A stretch of DNA of 64,000 nucleotides from Ancylobacter polymorphus (GCF_022836935.1 NZ_CP083240.1:1-64000), one strand, 5' to 3'. Counted from the first letter of the stretch, positions 27,586-36,801 are shown. Notes: a model not told the origin generated them from the sequence alone. A program made the numbers and translations.

Positions 27586-28512
27586 TCAGGCAGCCTCCCG
27601 ATCCTCGGAAGCCGCCGGCTGGAGGCCGTGCAGAAAGGCGACAGCGCGCTGCGCATGCGCGGCAGCCGCGAAGATCGCGCGCTTGTCATCCGCGAGAACT
27701 TTTAGCCAGGAGGCAAGATAGCTGGCGTGGTCGGGCCGAGGTTCCAGCTCCGGGACAATGCCGAGATCGGCGCAGAGGAAGCAGCTTCCGAGCTCGGCGA
27801 TGAGCTCCTCGCGCGCGCGCTCGGTCTTGTCCTTGCCGTAACGGCTGAGGTCGCGATTGACGCGATGCACCGCCGCCGTCCAGTGCGTCGCCTCGTGGCT
27901 GAGGACGGCCGCATAGGACGCCGCATCGCGGAATGCCGCGAAGAGCGGCATCTGGATGTGATCGCTCGCCGGCGCATAGTAGGCCTTGTCGCCGCCGTGC
28001 CGGATGACGGCCCCAGTGTTGGCGAAGAAGCGATCCGCCTGCTCGATCCGCTCCACCGGATCACGCGCGGGCGGCAGCGCCACGTGGAAGCGTTCCGGAA
28101 GGCCGTCGATCTGCGCCACGTTGAAAACGGTATAGGCCCGCAGGAACGGAATCTCCCGATCGAACTCTTCACCGGCAGCATCGACATCGGTCTTGGTGAA
28201 GCGGCTCGCGAAGACGACCATGGAGCCCGTCTCGCCTTTGCGGACGGCACCGCCGAGCTCGATCGCCTGCTTAAAGGTCATCCAGGTCGGCGACGCGAAG
28301 CCGCGAGCCGTGGCTTCCGACCAGAGAAGCAGCACGTTCATGCCGCTATAGGGCTGACCATTGTGTCTCAGCGGTCTCGTCACCCGGTCCGCGGCGTTCG
28401 CCGCGCTCCAGGGCTGCATCCACGGCCGGACGCCTTTCTCAAGCTCCGCGAGGAGCTTCTCGGTGACGCGCGCATAGACGTCAACACGCTGCTCCTCTTC
28501 CTTGCCTCTCAT
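27586..28512 (-). CDS. ardC: ArdC-family antirestriction protein
   Basis: This 308-residue protein has an N-terminal ssDNA-binding domain (VDVYARVTEKLLAELEKGV, then YSGMNVLLLW) and a C-terminal metallopeptidase-like domain with SHEATHWTAA (zinc HExxH-type motif) and a downstream Glu region (REELIAELGSCF). ArdC proteins protect incoming DNA during conjugation. The start at 28512 gives the standard family length. A leader with the conserved hairpin precedes it. Confidence 0.9.
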   Translation of the reverse strand: MRGKEEEQRVDVYARVTEKLLAELEKGVRPWMQPWSAANAADRVTRPLRHNGQPYSGMNVLLLWSEATARGFASPTWMTFKQAIELGGAVRKGETGSMVVFASRFTKTDVDAAGEEFDREIPFLRAYTVFNVAQIDGLPERFHVALPPARDPVERIEQADRFFANTGAVIRHGGDKAYYAPASDHIQMPLFAAFRDAASYAAVLSHEATHWTAAVHRVNRDLSRYGKDKTERAREELIAELGSCFLCADLGIVPELEPRPDHASYLASWLKVLADDKRAIFAAAAHAQRAVAFLHGLQPAASEDREAA

Positions 28513-28592
28513 TTCCCTGATCCTCCATGGTGGAGGTCGCGATCCTCGCGACCCCGTCACGGAGGTCCCCGGCCGGGGCACAGGAGCGGGCG

Positions 28593-28628
28593 CGCACCCG
28601 CAGGGCCGCAACGCCAGTGGAGGACGGC
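28593..28628 (-). promoter_or_regulatory. Conserved leader hairpin, copy 3 (ardC)
   Basis: On the reverse strand the site reads GCCGTCCTCCACTGGCGTTG, then the hairpin GCCC-UGC-GGGU and GCGCG. It begins 81 bases upstream of the ardC start, the same placement as at the two DUF736 genes, although ardC is unrelated in sequence. Confidence 0.5.
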
Positions 28629-28818
28629 GAAGCCGTTGCGCGCTGATCCGCCCCCGGCAGGACCTGCGGCCGGGACGGGGTGCGGGGTTGCGTCTTCGTC
28701 GTTCGGCGACCGGTGCACGCCCCGACGAAAAAAGGGCCGGCTCCCGAAGGAGGCCGGTCCTGGTGGCGATTGAGGTGATAGGCGAGGGGTTGCGGGGCCG
28801 AGGCCCCGCCACGGTGGC

Positions 28819-29406
28819 TCAGCCGAAGGCGGACATCTGCAGTGCGGCCGCCTTGCGATCGACGGATGCGCCGGGATTGTCGAGCGGGCGCTCGAAGGGC
28901 TTCCAGGTCTCTCCGACGACGTGCTTGTAGGCCGCAACGGCGCCTTCGGCCGCCATTCGAAGAGCGTGCGCCTGGAGCCCCATGTCGGCCGCGAACTCGC
29001 GCTTTCGCTGTGCGGCGGATTCGAACCCGACCGGACCGTCGAAGTCCTCGTCGCGGCTGTCATTGGCGGCCTTGGCCGTCGCGTCGCGGGCTTCGGTCAC
29101 AGCGCGGGAGTAGAACTGCCCGGCGCCGTGGGCGGATCCGACATAGGAGCCAACGATGCGCTGGAGATGGATCTGCATCGCCCGTTCGCCGAGGCCTTCG
29201 CTGAGGCTTGCCGACGTCTCGACGATGAAGCGCTCATGGATCTCTCGGATGCCGTCGCTGTCGAGGAGTGGGAGCCCGAAGCTTTCGGAAATCCGCAGCG
29301 CCTGGGCGGCGTCGGGGCAGGCGAGGCGGACCATTTCAAGCGTGGTGCCCTTGCGGAGCGGGACGACGCGGGCGGTCTGTCGGGCGGGTTGAGCTGGCTT
29401 GGCCAT
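28819..29406 (-). CDS. Hypothetical protein of conjugative elements
   Basis: This 195-residue mainly helical protein (MAKPAQPARQTARVVPLRKG, C-terminal ALRMAAEGAVAAYKHVVGET) has no membrane segment or catalytic motif that I recognise. AAAGGAAC lies upstream of the ATG at 29406. It is on the same strand as ardC, about 300 bases upstream of it. Unknown function. Confidence 0.6.
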   Translation of the reverse strand: MAKPAQPARQTARVVPLRKGTTLEMVRLACPDAAQALRISESFGLPLLDSDGIREIHERFIVETSASLSEGLGERAMQIHLQRIVGSYVGSAHGAGQFYSRAVTEARDATAKAANDSRDEDFDGPVGFESAAQRKREFAADMGLQAHALRMAAEGAVAAYKHVVGETWKPFERPLDNPGASVDRKAAALQMSAFG

Positions 29407-29895
29407 GGACTGTTCCTTTCGGCTATCCCGAGGCCCCGGATCGGCCCTGCCGTCCTTCCCTCGGGTGCGGTCAAACAAAACTGGCGTCCGGCGAACGCCT
29501 CAGGGTCCGGGACCGCCAAAGCGAGCGGGGGCGGTCTGCGGCCAAGCGGGGCGGCAGCCCTGCGCGGGACACGGGCTGTCCCTGCCGAGCGCGGCGGTCC
29601 CGGCCGCAACGCGGCGCGCCAGCGGCCTTGAGGCGGTCGCCAGCCGGTTTAGACCGCGCCAAACCCGAGGGGAGGTCGGCAGGGTTGGTGCCGCAATCGT
29701 CAGATGCCGATGGACACCTCCTCGGTCATGCCAAGCGGCGCCGGAACCCCGCCGGTCCATCCTGCAGCACCTGAGCCGAAATTGAACCAATGCCGCGAAC
29801 CACAGGTGGAATACACGAGCCGCAGCTGCGCCCCAATGACATGGCATCCTTGAGATGGCCTGCCGCCCTCATTCGCCGCGCCGACACGTGCGAGA
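29407..29895. other. GC-rich intergenic region
   Basis: No gene is supported. It is probably the leader and promoter of the gene at 28819-29406. A GCGTTGCGGCC stretch on the reverse strand near 29600 recalls part of the ardC leader, but the hairpin core is not clearly present. Confidence 0.4.
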
Positions 29896-30225
29896 CTAGG
29901 CGGCGTGATCGTGTGGCAGAGAACATCGTGCTCGCAGCGCCTCGATCGCTCGGTCCTGCCGCGCCAGCTTTCGGGAAAGTGCGTCAATCTCCGGCTGCCG
30001 CTCGGCCGTGATGGCTGCCAGGTGCGAACGATAGCGTTCGAGGAATCCCCCCGGATCGTGGCCATCGCTGCGTCTATAGGCGGGTCGTCTCGGCTGGAGC
30101 TGAGGGATCATCGCCGTCATGCGACGAGTGATCTGCCGGTCAATAACGTCGAGCTGCTTCTGGATTTGCCGACGCGACGCCTCCAGGCGGAAGAGCCGTG
30201 CGGACGGGTCGGCGATGGAGGTCAT
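29896..30225 (-). CDS. Small coiled-coil hypothetical protein
   Basis: This 109-residue protein (MTSIADPSARLFRLEASRRQ, IQKQLDVIDRQITRRM, then IDALSRKLARQDRAIEALRA) is predicted to be mostly coiled coil. Its start overlaps the stop of the upstream gene by four bases, suggesting co-translation. No family is recognised. Confidence 0.55.
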   Translation of the reverse strand: MTSIADPSARLFRLEASRRQIQKQLDVIDRQITRRMTAMIPQLQPRRPAYRRSDGHDPGGFLERYRSHLAAITAERQPEIDALSRKLARQDRAIEALRARCSLPHDHAA

Positions 30226-30515
30226 GGCGCCGGCCTCCCTCGCAGCGAGAGGAAGCTCGACGGGCCGTCATAGGTGCTATGCCGCGCCTCATCGACGACG
30301 AAGCCGAAGGGGCCGCTCTTGTATTCCTCGGACGGAACCAGGAACCGGCGTTCCTGCGTGCCCGTGCCGCGGCTGCCGCCGCGCGTCGCGACAACTTCGA
30401 CGAACCCCTTCTTGTCGGTGGACGTGATGGCCGAGATCACAATCCAGTCGTTGGCGTGCGTGACCTGATGCTGTCGGCCCGTATCCCGACTCCAACCGAC
30501 GATGAGCGCAGACAT
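30222..30515 (-). CDS. Hypothetical protein, possibly 5'-truncated
   Basis: This frame encodes HANDWIVISAITSTDKKGFV and ERRFLVPSEEYKSGPFGFVV, a compact beta-rich protein of about 97 residues, overlapping the next gene by four bases. The N-terminal residues come from DNA that on the other strand reads as the C-terminal part of an ATPase-type gene (junction near 30460). The native start may therefore be lost and the one given is provisional. Confidence 0.5.
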   Translation of the reverse strand: MSALIVGWSRDTGRQHQVTHANDWIVISAITSTDKKGFVEVVATRGGSRGTGTQERRFLVPSEEYKSGPFGFVVDEARHSTYDGPSSFLSLRGRPAP

Positions 30516-30956
30516 CTCGTGGTCGAGCTCAAGCGGCCACTGCAGCCCCTTAACGAGGACGTGCTCGGCCAGATAAGAAAATATGCCAAAGCTGTCGCAC
30601 TGGACGTGCGGTTCAAGCATAGCAATGTCGAATGGGACTTCGTCGCCATTTCAAATAACTTCACGCCCGATGCGGAACTCGAAGCGCGGATGGCCGGCAA
30701 GCCGCGCGGTCTCATCATGGAGCTGGACGATCCGATCCGGATCCGAGTCTGGGCAAAGACTTGGGGCCAGATCATTCAGGAAGCCGAAGGTCGGCTCACT
30801 TTCTACAAGCGGCGCCTCGAATATCAGGCCAGCGACGAGGAGGCGCTGGCCTATCTCCGTGCGATCGACGCCGCCTATCTCAGCGAAGCGGTAAAGGCCC
30901 GCATCGCCGAGCTGGATGGCGGTGAAGCGGCCGATGAGCCAAAAGCTATAGGCTGA
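30460..30956 (+). pseudogene. ATP-binding/restriction-like protein, C-terminal remnant
   Basis: From about 30460 the forward strand encodes DLMLSARIPTPTDDERRHLV, VELKRPLQPLNEDVLGQI, VRFKHSNVEWDFVAISNNFT and WGQIIQEAEGRLTFYKRRLE. This resembles the C-terminal region of large GHKL-type ATP-binding proteins with a PD-(D/E)XK-like EL-K motif. There is no start codon and the upstream DNA belongs to an opposing gene, so the first several hundred residues are missing. Recombination at about 30460 is inferred. Confidence 0.6.
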
Positions 30957-31213
30957 GCCGGAGCCTGGTGAGTGAACAAAAACCGAAGCTGAACAAATGT
31001 GGCTTCGCGGGTTCACGCCTAATCCACCGGACATCCATGACTGGGAGCGAGGCGTTACTCGTTTATCCCGCATCGCACTTCGTCCGAATTGAACGATGCG
31101 TCTTTCTTTAGGAGACGCTCTTGTCGCCAGCCCTACGGACGCATATGTCTGGTGGGTGGCGTCATAAATGTCCGCTTGCGGTCTATTGCGGATCGCCGTA
31201 ACCGGCTGCATTT

Positions 31214-31232
31214 GTTGACTTCACCAGTCAAC
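31214..31232. promoter_or_regulatory. Palindromic operator upstream of the HTH gene
   Basis: GTTGACT (31214-31220) and AGTCAAC (31226-31232) form a perfect 7-bp inverted repeat around TCACC, ending 12 bases before the ATG. It would overlap the ribosome binding region and possibly the promoter. This fits autorepression by the encoded HTH protein. Confidence 0.5.
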
Positions 31233-31244
31233 GGGAAAACTAAC

Positions 31245-31763
31245 ATGACCACGGAAGTCGAACAATCATCCGAAGGAGAATCTTCGCCCACCTCCAAGGC
31301 GACGAAGAAAGCCTCGGCCGAGAAATGGGGCCAGTCCGTCATGGATCTGGGCTTTTGCGTCGTGCCGTCTCTTCTGCTGCGTGCGCAGCGTCGGCTGAAC
31401 CTCAATCCGACCCAACTCGCGGTGCTCCTGCAGCTCTGCGACTTCTGGTGGGACAAGGAACGCAAGCCGTTTCCGAGCAAGGAAACCCTGTCGCAGCGGC
31501 TCAGCCTGAGCGAACGCCAGATCCAGCGCTATATCGCCGAGCTCGAGAAGGAGGGACTGGTCCAACGGATCGAAAGGCGCGCCAGCAATGGCGGCAAGCT
31601 CAGCAACACCTACGATCTCACCGGGCTGGTGAAGAAGCTGCAAGCACTCGAGCCGGATTTCCGGGAAGCGGAGGAGACCGCCAGGGCGGCGCGCAAGGCG
31701 GTCGCCAAGCGCGGCTTCAAATCCGCGAAAGCCTCGGCTGCGTCCAAGGAGGCGGCGGCATGA
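31245..31763 (+). CDS. Winged-helix/HTH regulator
   Basis: This 172-residue protein has a disordered N-terminus (MTTEVEQSSEGESSPTSKAT) and a winged helix: LNPTQLAVLLQLCDFWW, then PSKETLSQRLSLSERQIQRY (recognition helix) and GLVQRIERRASNGGKLSNTY (wing), about residues 50-125. A basic Ala-rich tail follows. Such proteins resemble replication-initiator or MarR-like regulators. Its position ahead of the Abi and nuclease-fusion genes on the same strand suggests it regulates them. Confidence 0.75.
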   Translation: MTTEVEQSSEGESSPTSKATKKASAEKWGQSVMDLGFCVVPSLLLRAQRRLNLNPTQLAVLLQLCDFWWDKERKPFPSKETLSQRLSLSERQIQRYIAELEKEGLVQRIERRASNGGKLSNTYDLTGLVKKLQALEPDFREAEETARAARKAVAKRGFKSAKASAASKEAAA

Positions 31764-31856
31764 TCGGCGAATTGTGCGGAAGAGGAGGCTCTGGAAAAGC
31801 TGAGCCCCGGGTGCATGCCAACGGCAGAGGCGATCCCAGGGCTTACGGGAGGCAAT

Positions 31857-32576
31857 ATGGGTAACCCCGGGGCAGTAGTCAAGAACGCCTTCTCCTATAC
31901 CGACGCCATCATCGACGCCCTGGAGACATCGTTGTCGCCGGAGCGCATGGCAACCTATGTCACTCGTGCGGGCGGGGATCGTGAGAAAGCAGTCCGTCTC
32001 TATAGCTGGAACACAGCGGTGAGTGCAGCCTTCTATGGCCCGCTGCAGGGGCTGGAAATCGCATTGCGCAACGCGATGCATCGTGCCCTCGCCGCGCGCT
32101 ACGGCGCCGATTGGTATGACAATCCGGCCGCTAGTCTTGATGCCGGCACACTGTCGAGAATCTCCGCCTCCCGTGCGGATCTGCGGCGGGACGGCTATCC
32201 CGACGATCCGCCTCACATGGTGGCGGCGCTGTCCTTCGGATTCTGGGTCGCCCTGCTCGGACCAGGCGGACGGCTGCCGGGTTATGGCAAGGCCAACTAC
32301 GACATGACCATCTGGCGGGCCGGTGTTTTCAGGGCCTTTCCGCATGCGCGATTGAGCCGCAAGGCAGCCCATGCGCCGCTCGACTATCTGCGCACCTTCC
32401 GCAACAGGATCGCGCATCATGAGCCGATCTTCGACCGCCACCTTGCGGCGGACTATGCCTCGCTCCTGCAGGTCGCCGGCTGGATCAGTGCCGAGACGCG
32501 GGCCTGGATCGAGCACCACAGCCGCGTGCCGGCGGTGCTAGCGCAGTCGCCCGACGATGCCGGCCTCTTGTTCTAA
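31857..32576 (+). CDS. Abi-family (HEPN-type) abortive infection protein
   Basis: This 239-residue protein matches the Abi family: VRLYSWNTAVSAAFYGPLQG, LEIALRNAMHRALAARY, and near residue 181 FRNRIAHHEPIF, the Rx4-6H motif of HEPN ribonucleases. GGGAGG precedes the ATG. It ends ten bases before the large nuclease-TPR gene, so the two are likely co-transcribed. It probably acts as an RNase effector in phage defence; this is inferred from family and context. Confidence 0.8.
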   Translation: MGNPGAVVKNAFSYTDAIIDALETSLSPERMATYVTRAGGDREKAVRLYSWNTAVSAAFYGPLQGLEIALRNAMHRALAARYGADWYDNPAASLDAGTLSRISASRADLRRDGYPDDPPHMVAALSFGFWVALLGPGGRLPGYGKANYDMTIWRAGVFRAFPHARLSRKAAHAPLDYLRTFRNRIAHHEPIFDRHLAADYASLLQVAGWISAETRAWIEHHSRVPAVLAQSPDDAGLLF

Positions 32577-32585
32577 TGGTCGCCG

Positions 32586-35500
32586 ATGTCGCTGCTCGCC
32601 GCCACCCAGATCCCCAAGCCCGCCGACGAGCAGGCGTTCGAGCGCGCGTCCGTCGTGTTGTGGCGCGGGCTTCTCAACGATCCCGCCGTCCAGCGCAACG
32701 GACGGCGTGGCCAACGCCAGAATGGCGTAGACCTCTTCGGCATTCGCGATGGCGATGCGGACCGGCATGTCGGCATCCAGTGCAAGCTGAAGAGCGAGGG
32801 GCACGCCCTCTCGGAAGATGAGGTGCGCGGCGAGGTCAAGAAGGCGCTGACCTTCAAGCCGCTGCTCAAGGAATACTACGTCACCACCACGGCGCCCGAC
32901 GACGTCGCGATGCAGGAACTGGCGCGTGAGATCACGCAGGAGCTTGCGGCGGCCGGTACGCCGATGCGCGTGTTCGTGTGGGGATGGAACACGCTGGAGG
33001 AGCGGATCAGCGAGGACGGATCGGCCCGCAAGGCCTTCGATCCGACCGCAACGCTCTTCAGTGAAGAGATTCTCGCCGAGACCCGATCGATTGCCGCCGG
33101 TCAGGGCGAGATGCGCGAGGATCTTGCCGCCGGTCTCACCGGCTTGAGGTCGATGCTCGCCGAGGTGAGCGGCCGGCTTGCCAATCCGCCCGGCGACAGC
33201 ACCATCGGGGTGAACGCGGTCGAAGCGTATCTCGATGCCGAGATCGACGAGTTCCGCGAGCTAAACAACAGTGGCAAGACACAGACGGCCTTGCCTCTCC
33301 TAGAGCGCTTGCTGGCCCGGGTCGGCGACTCGGCCTCGGGGCGTATACTGTTTCGCATCAAAGCGAATATCGGCAATTGTCTCCTGGCGCTCGGCAGAGA
33401 CGACGAAGCCGCCGCCCTGTTGCTCGAGGCATATGACCATGCGCCCGATGAGCCGAAGGCGATCGCCAACAAGGCCTTCGGTCAGCTTCTCCGCGGCGAA
33501 TGGCAAGAACTGCTGGCATTCGGGAGGAACCAGCTCGAGGCTGATCCCTCTAACGAATGGCTTGCGGGCTATCTCGTCCAGGCGGCCCGGTTCGACGAGG
33601 CGGTGACCGATCCGCTTGAACTCATTCCGGAGCAGCTCCGCCGAACCGCCGCCGTGCAGGTTGGCTGGGTCGACTTCATCAGGCGCCGCGGCAAGCCAGG
33701 TGAGTGGTGGGAGCCCGCGCACCAGGTGCTCGCGGCGCACCCGCTCGAACTTCATGCCGTGCAATTTGCGGCCGAGGCCGATCTCGACGAGATCGTTACT
33801 GGCGATCGCTTTCAGCGGCAGCGGATTCTGTCCGAGCCCGATCGGCTGCGGCTGGAGTCAGCCACCGCTGCGCTCAAATCCCAATGGGATCGGGCGAGGA
33901 TCACAGACGGTCCCTTGCGACCGGAGGACGCCGCGCTCTGTGGCAACGCCATCGTCGGAATGGCCGCACTCGAGAGGTTCTCCGAAGCCACAGATATCGC
34001 CCGCCAGGGCCTTGCCCTTGCACCGGACGATCATGATCTCCTCGTTCGCGCAACCACGGTCGCCATCGAGGCCGGCGACGAAACCCTCGCGGCGGAGCTA
34101 CTTCCCAGGCTGCCTGCGACCCGTGACAGCGTCGTGCTGAAGTTCCGTTATCACGCGGCGCGGGCCGACTGGCCGGAGGTCGTCGCGTTGTTCGAGAACA
34201 GTGCATCGCTGATCCCCTCCACCGAGGAACCGATCATCACGGCCACGGCAAGGCTCGCAGCGATTAGGATCGCAGTCGATGATCCGGACGAGCGCCGGCG
34301 ACAGATAGCAGTCGTTGCCGCTGATGCGACCCGCGATCCGCGCGCCAGCATCGTCGTGGCCGACTTCGCGCGTCGGGAGGACATGGAGGATATTGCCGAC
34401 GCCGCCTTCCAAGCAGCTCTGAAGCAGATCGACGATGACAGTCATGCGGCCGATCGGCTGATGGTGGCGCATCACGCGAACCGCCGCGGAGACGACGCGA
34501 TTGTCATCGATTTGCTCTCTGGCAGAGTTGCGGAGGACCACGACAGCGACGAGCTCCGAATGCTGGCACGGGCGTTCGTTAACGACAGCCCGATCCGCCA
34601 GCGTGCCCTCGCCTTCTTTGCCCGGCTGCCCGCGAGGGTGCGGGAGATCTCCTATTACCTACATGCCGAAGGGCTGCTGCACTTCAATCGTGGCGCACTC
34701 AGCGAAGCGGAAACCGCATTGCGCAAGGCAGTGGCGGCTGATCCCGATCTCGACAATTACATCGCCCTGTTTTCCGTACTCCACCGTCTCGATCGCGGCG
34801 ATGAAATAAGGGCGCTCGTCGATGGCATCGATCTGGCGACGGTCAAAGGCACACCGGCCCAGAAGATGTTCCTGGCCCAGGTGATGCGAAAAACCGGTGA
34901 GGGGCCAAAGGCGCTTCGATATGCCTACTCGGTCCTTCAATCGGCGCGCAACGATCAGAAAGCAGTCCTTCGCTATTTCGGGCTAATCATGATGGATCCC
35001 GATGAGGGGCTGATCCCGCCCACGGAGTCCGTCGGCGTCGACACCTGGGTCCGTATCGAGAGTGACCGGCATGAGCGTCACGCCTTTCTCATCGAGGAGG
35101 GAGCGGACCGTCCGGCCGATGATGTCCTCAGTCCGACCCATCCGATGGCGGCAGCCGCTCTCGGCCTACGGGTGGGCGATGAATTCGAGATGCCCCTGGC
35201 ATTCGGCGGCACCCGGCGGTGGCGCGTCGCCGAGATCAAGCACAAATATCTCCACGCGCTTCACGACGTCATGGAGAATTTCGAAAATCGGTTTCCGGAC
35301 GCCGAGGGCTTCTACACGATCACCATGCAGGAGGGTGATATCCAGCCGGCGCTGGAGCAGGTCCGCCGCGTTGCGGAAGGTAATCGCAGTCATGCCGACC
35401 TCTACCTGAAGAACAACTGTCCCATCAGCTTCGTCGTGGGCAAGGGTGGTCGTGATACGATCCGCTTCGTCGAGTACATCCGCTTTCTCGATTTCGACCT

Positions 35501-36590
35501 CCGTACCTGTCTGGGCACGGAGACCGAGCGTCTATCCGCGCGGGGGGCGCTCCAGGCGTATCGGCAGGCCGGAGCGGTGCTCGACGCCTACACCGCCTGG
35601 ACGGTGTCCACGATGGATGCCTTCGACGTGCTTCAATCCGTGTTCGGTACCCTGATCGTCCCGCAAACCGTGATCGACGAGATCAAGACACTCCGGGACG
35701 AGCAGGAAACCACAACCAGGCCGTCGATGACGATGACTTGGCACAACGGCCATTACATCCGTCAGGAGCACACGGCGCAGGACATCGCCGCGCGGCGCGA
35801 CTACATCATTGAGCAGCTCACGCGGATCGAAGCCGCCTGCGAGGTCCGCCCCGTCCTCGCCCCGGATGACCCAACCGACATCGCCGTTCTGATCAACCAG
35901 TCGTTCGGCAGCCATGTGCTCGATGCTGCCAACTTGGCGGGTTCGAAGCATCTCCTCGTCTGCGAGGACATGCATTATCGCCGGTTCGCCGAAGCGGCCT
36001 GCTCTGCGAAGGGTGTTTGGCTGCAGGCGGTTTTCTCGCTCGCGCACGAGACCGGCATGATTGATGCGCGCCGCTACATCGATCTCGTGGTGAAGCTTGC
36101 CTGGCGACGGCACGGCCACCTGTCACTCAACGCGGGCACGATGCTTGCGGTCCTTCGTGAGGACGACGAACGGGGGTTGGAGAACTTCAAGGCGGTCGCG
36201 AATTTCATCGGGACCAGGAATGCTGAACTTCGGTCGCATATCGAGGTGGCGACCGAGTTCATGAACCAGCTTTGGCATGAGACCGACCGCTTCGATCTGC
36301 GCTGCATGCAGGCGACTGGCGCCCTTCTGGAGCGGATCATTCGTTTCAGAACCGAGGATTGGGCGCTTGTCCTCGCATTCCTGAAACGACGTTGTTCGCC
36401 TGATGTGCGTCAATACATCGATGGCTGGATTACCGGTCACTTCCTTCCGGCCGGTGAGGTCACAGCTGCTATGCGCGAGATTGAGGATGTAGCAAGACGT
36501 CTGCGGATGGGGCCTTCCGCGCGCTTGAACGTTCCCGCTAGTCGGCCGCCGCGCGAAGCAACGAAAGGTGGGAAGAAGCGAAGCGTATGA
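32586..36590 (+). CDS. Nuclease-TPR-GreAB-C-PIN fusion protein, candidate defence protein
   Basis: This is a 1334-residue multidomain protein. Residues about 35-75 hold GVDLFG (Asp49) and GIQCKLKS (Gln65-x-Lys67), a PD-(D/E)XK nuclease pattern. Residues about 210-800 are helical repeats of TPR type. Residues about 815-885 (LSPTHPMAAAALGLRVGDEF) match the C-terminal domain of GreA/GreB. Residues about 1000-1160 (STMDAFDVLQSVFGTLIVPQ, HLLVCEDMHYRRFAEAA) look like a PIN RNase. I recall a Pfam family named PIN-TPR-GreABC from conflict-system surveys. The GreAB-C domain suggests contact with RNA polymerase. Partner of the Abi gene. Confidence 0.75.
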   Translation: MSLLAATQIPKPADEQAFERASVVLWRGLLNDPAVQRNGRRGQRQNGVDLFGIRDGDADRHVGIQCKLKSEGHALSEDEVRGEVKKALTFKPLLKEYYVTTTAPDDVAMQELAREITQELAAAGTPMRVFVWGWNTLEERISEDGSARKAFDPTATLFSEEILAETRSIAAGQGEMREDLAAGLTGLRSMLAEVSGRLANPPGDSTIGVNAVEAYLDAEIDEFRELNNSGKTQTALPLLERLLARVGDSASGRILFRIKANIGNCLLALGRDDEAAALLLEAYDHAPDEPKAIANKAFGQLLRGEWQELLAFGRNQLEADPSNEWLAGYLVQAARFDEAVTDPLELIPEQLRRTAAVQVGWVDFIRRRGKPGEWWEPAHQVLAAHPLELHAVQFAAEADLDEIVTGDRFQRQRILSEPDRLRLESATAALKSQWDRARITDGPLRPEDAALCGNAIVGMAALERFSEATDIARQGLALAPDDHDLLVRATTVAIEAGDETLAAELLPRLPATRDSVVLKFRYHAARADWPEVVALFENSASLIPSTEEPIITATARLAAIRIAVDDPDERRRQIAVVAADATRDPRASIVVADFARREDMEDIADAAFQAALKQIDDDSHAADRLMVAHHANRRGDDAIVIDLLSGRVAEDHDSDELRMLARAFVNDSPIRQRALAFFARLPARVREISYYLHAEGLLHFNRGALSEAETALRKAVAADPDLDNYIALFSVLHRLDRGDEIRALVDGIDLATVKGTPAQKMFLAQVMRKTGEGPKALRYAYSVLQSARNDQKAVLRYFGLIMMDPDEGLIPPTESVGVDTWVRIESDRHERHAFLIEEGADRPADDVLSPTHPMAAAALGLRVGDEFEMPLAFGGTRRWRVAEIKHKYLHALHDVMENFENRFPDAEGFYTITMQEGDIQPALEQVRRVAEGNRSHADLYLKNNCPISFVVGKGGRDTIRFVEYIRFLDFDLRTCLGTETERLSARGALQAYRQAGAVLDAYTAWTVSTMDAFDVLQSVFGTLIVPQTVIDEIKTLRDEQETTTRPSMTMTWHNGHYIRQEHTAQDIAARRDYIIEQLTRIEAACEVRPVLAPDDPTDIAVLINQSFGSHVLDAANLAGSKHLLVCEDMHYRRFAEAACSAKGVWLQAVFSLAHETGMIDARRYIDLVVKLAWRRHGHLSLNAGTMLAVLREDDERGLENFKAVANFIGTRNAELRSHIEVATEFMNQLWHETDRFDLRCMQATGALLERIIRFRTEDWALVLAFLKRRCSPDVRQYIDGWITGHFLPAGEVTAAMREIEDVARRLRMGPSARLNVPASRPPREATKGGKKRSV

Positions 36591-36801
36591 ATCTCAGATG
36601 AGAGCTTGCGCAATGCCACATAGAGGCGCCAGCGGCCGGCCGGGATGAGGTCCTTCCCAGGTCCTCGCGAGCCACATAGCCCGTCTCGCGGAGTGTCAGA
36701 GTGTCTGTCCACGGCTCGCGCATCATGGTCGGTATCGCCGCCGTAGCGATCATAAGGCCGATAGTCTTCCCTCAGCACCTGTTTCCTCGTCCACCAACGA
36801 G

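Noticed and set aside
29445..29475. Leader-like sequence GCCGTCCTTCC-CTCGGGTGCGG near the 28819-29406 gene
   Set aside because: It resembles the conserved hairpin leader but is in the opposite orientation to the gene and lacks the paired stem, so it was not counted as a fourth copy.
30198..30459. Forward frame continuing upstream of the ATPase remnant
   Set aside because: This part is antisense to the better supported reverse gene; family resemblance begins only near 30460.
36591..36801. Short reverse frames between the nuclease fusion and the HEPN-like gene
   Set aside because: They overlap the end of the nuclease gene, have no family resemblance and no convincing ribosome binding sites.
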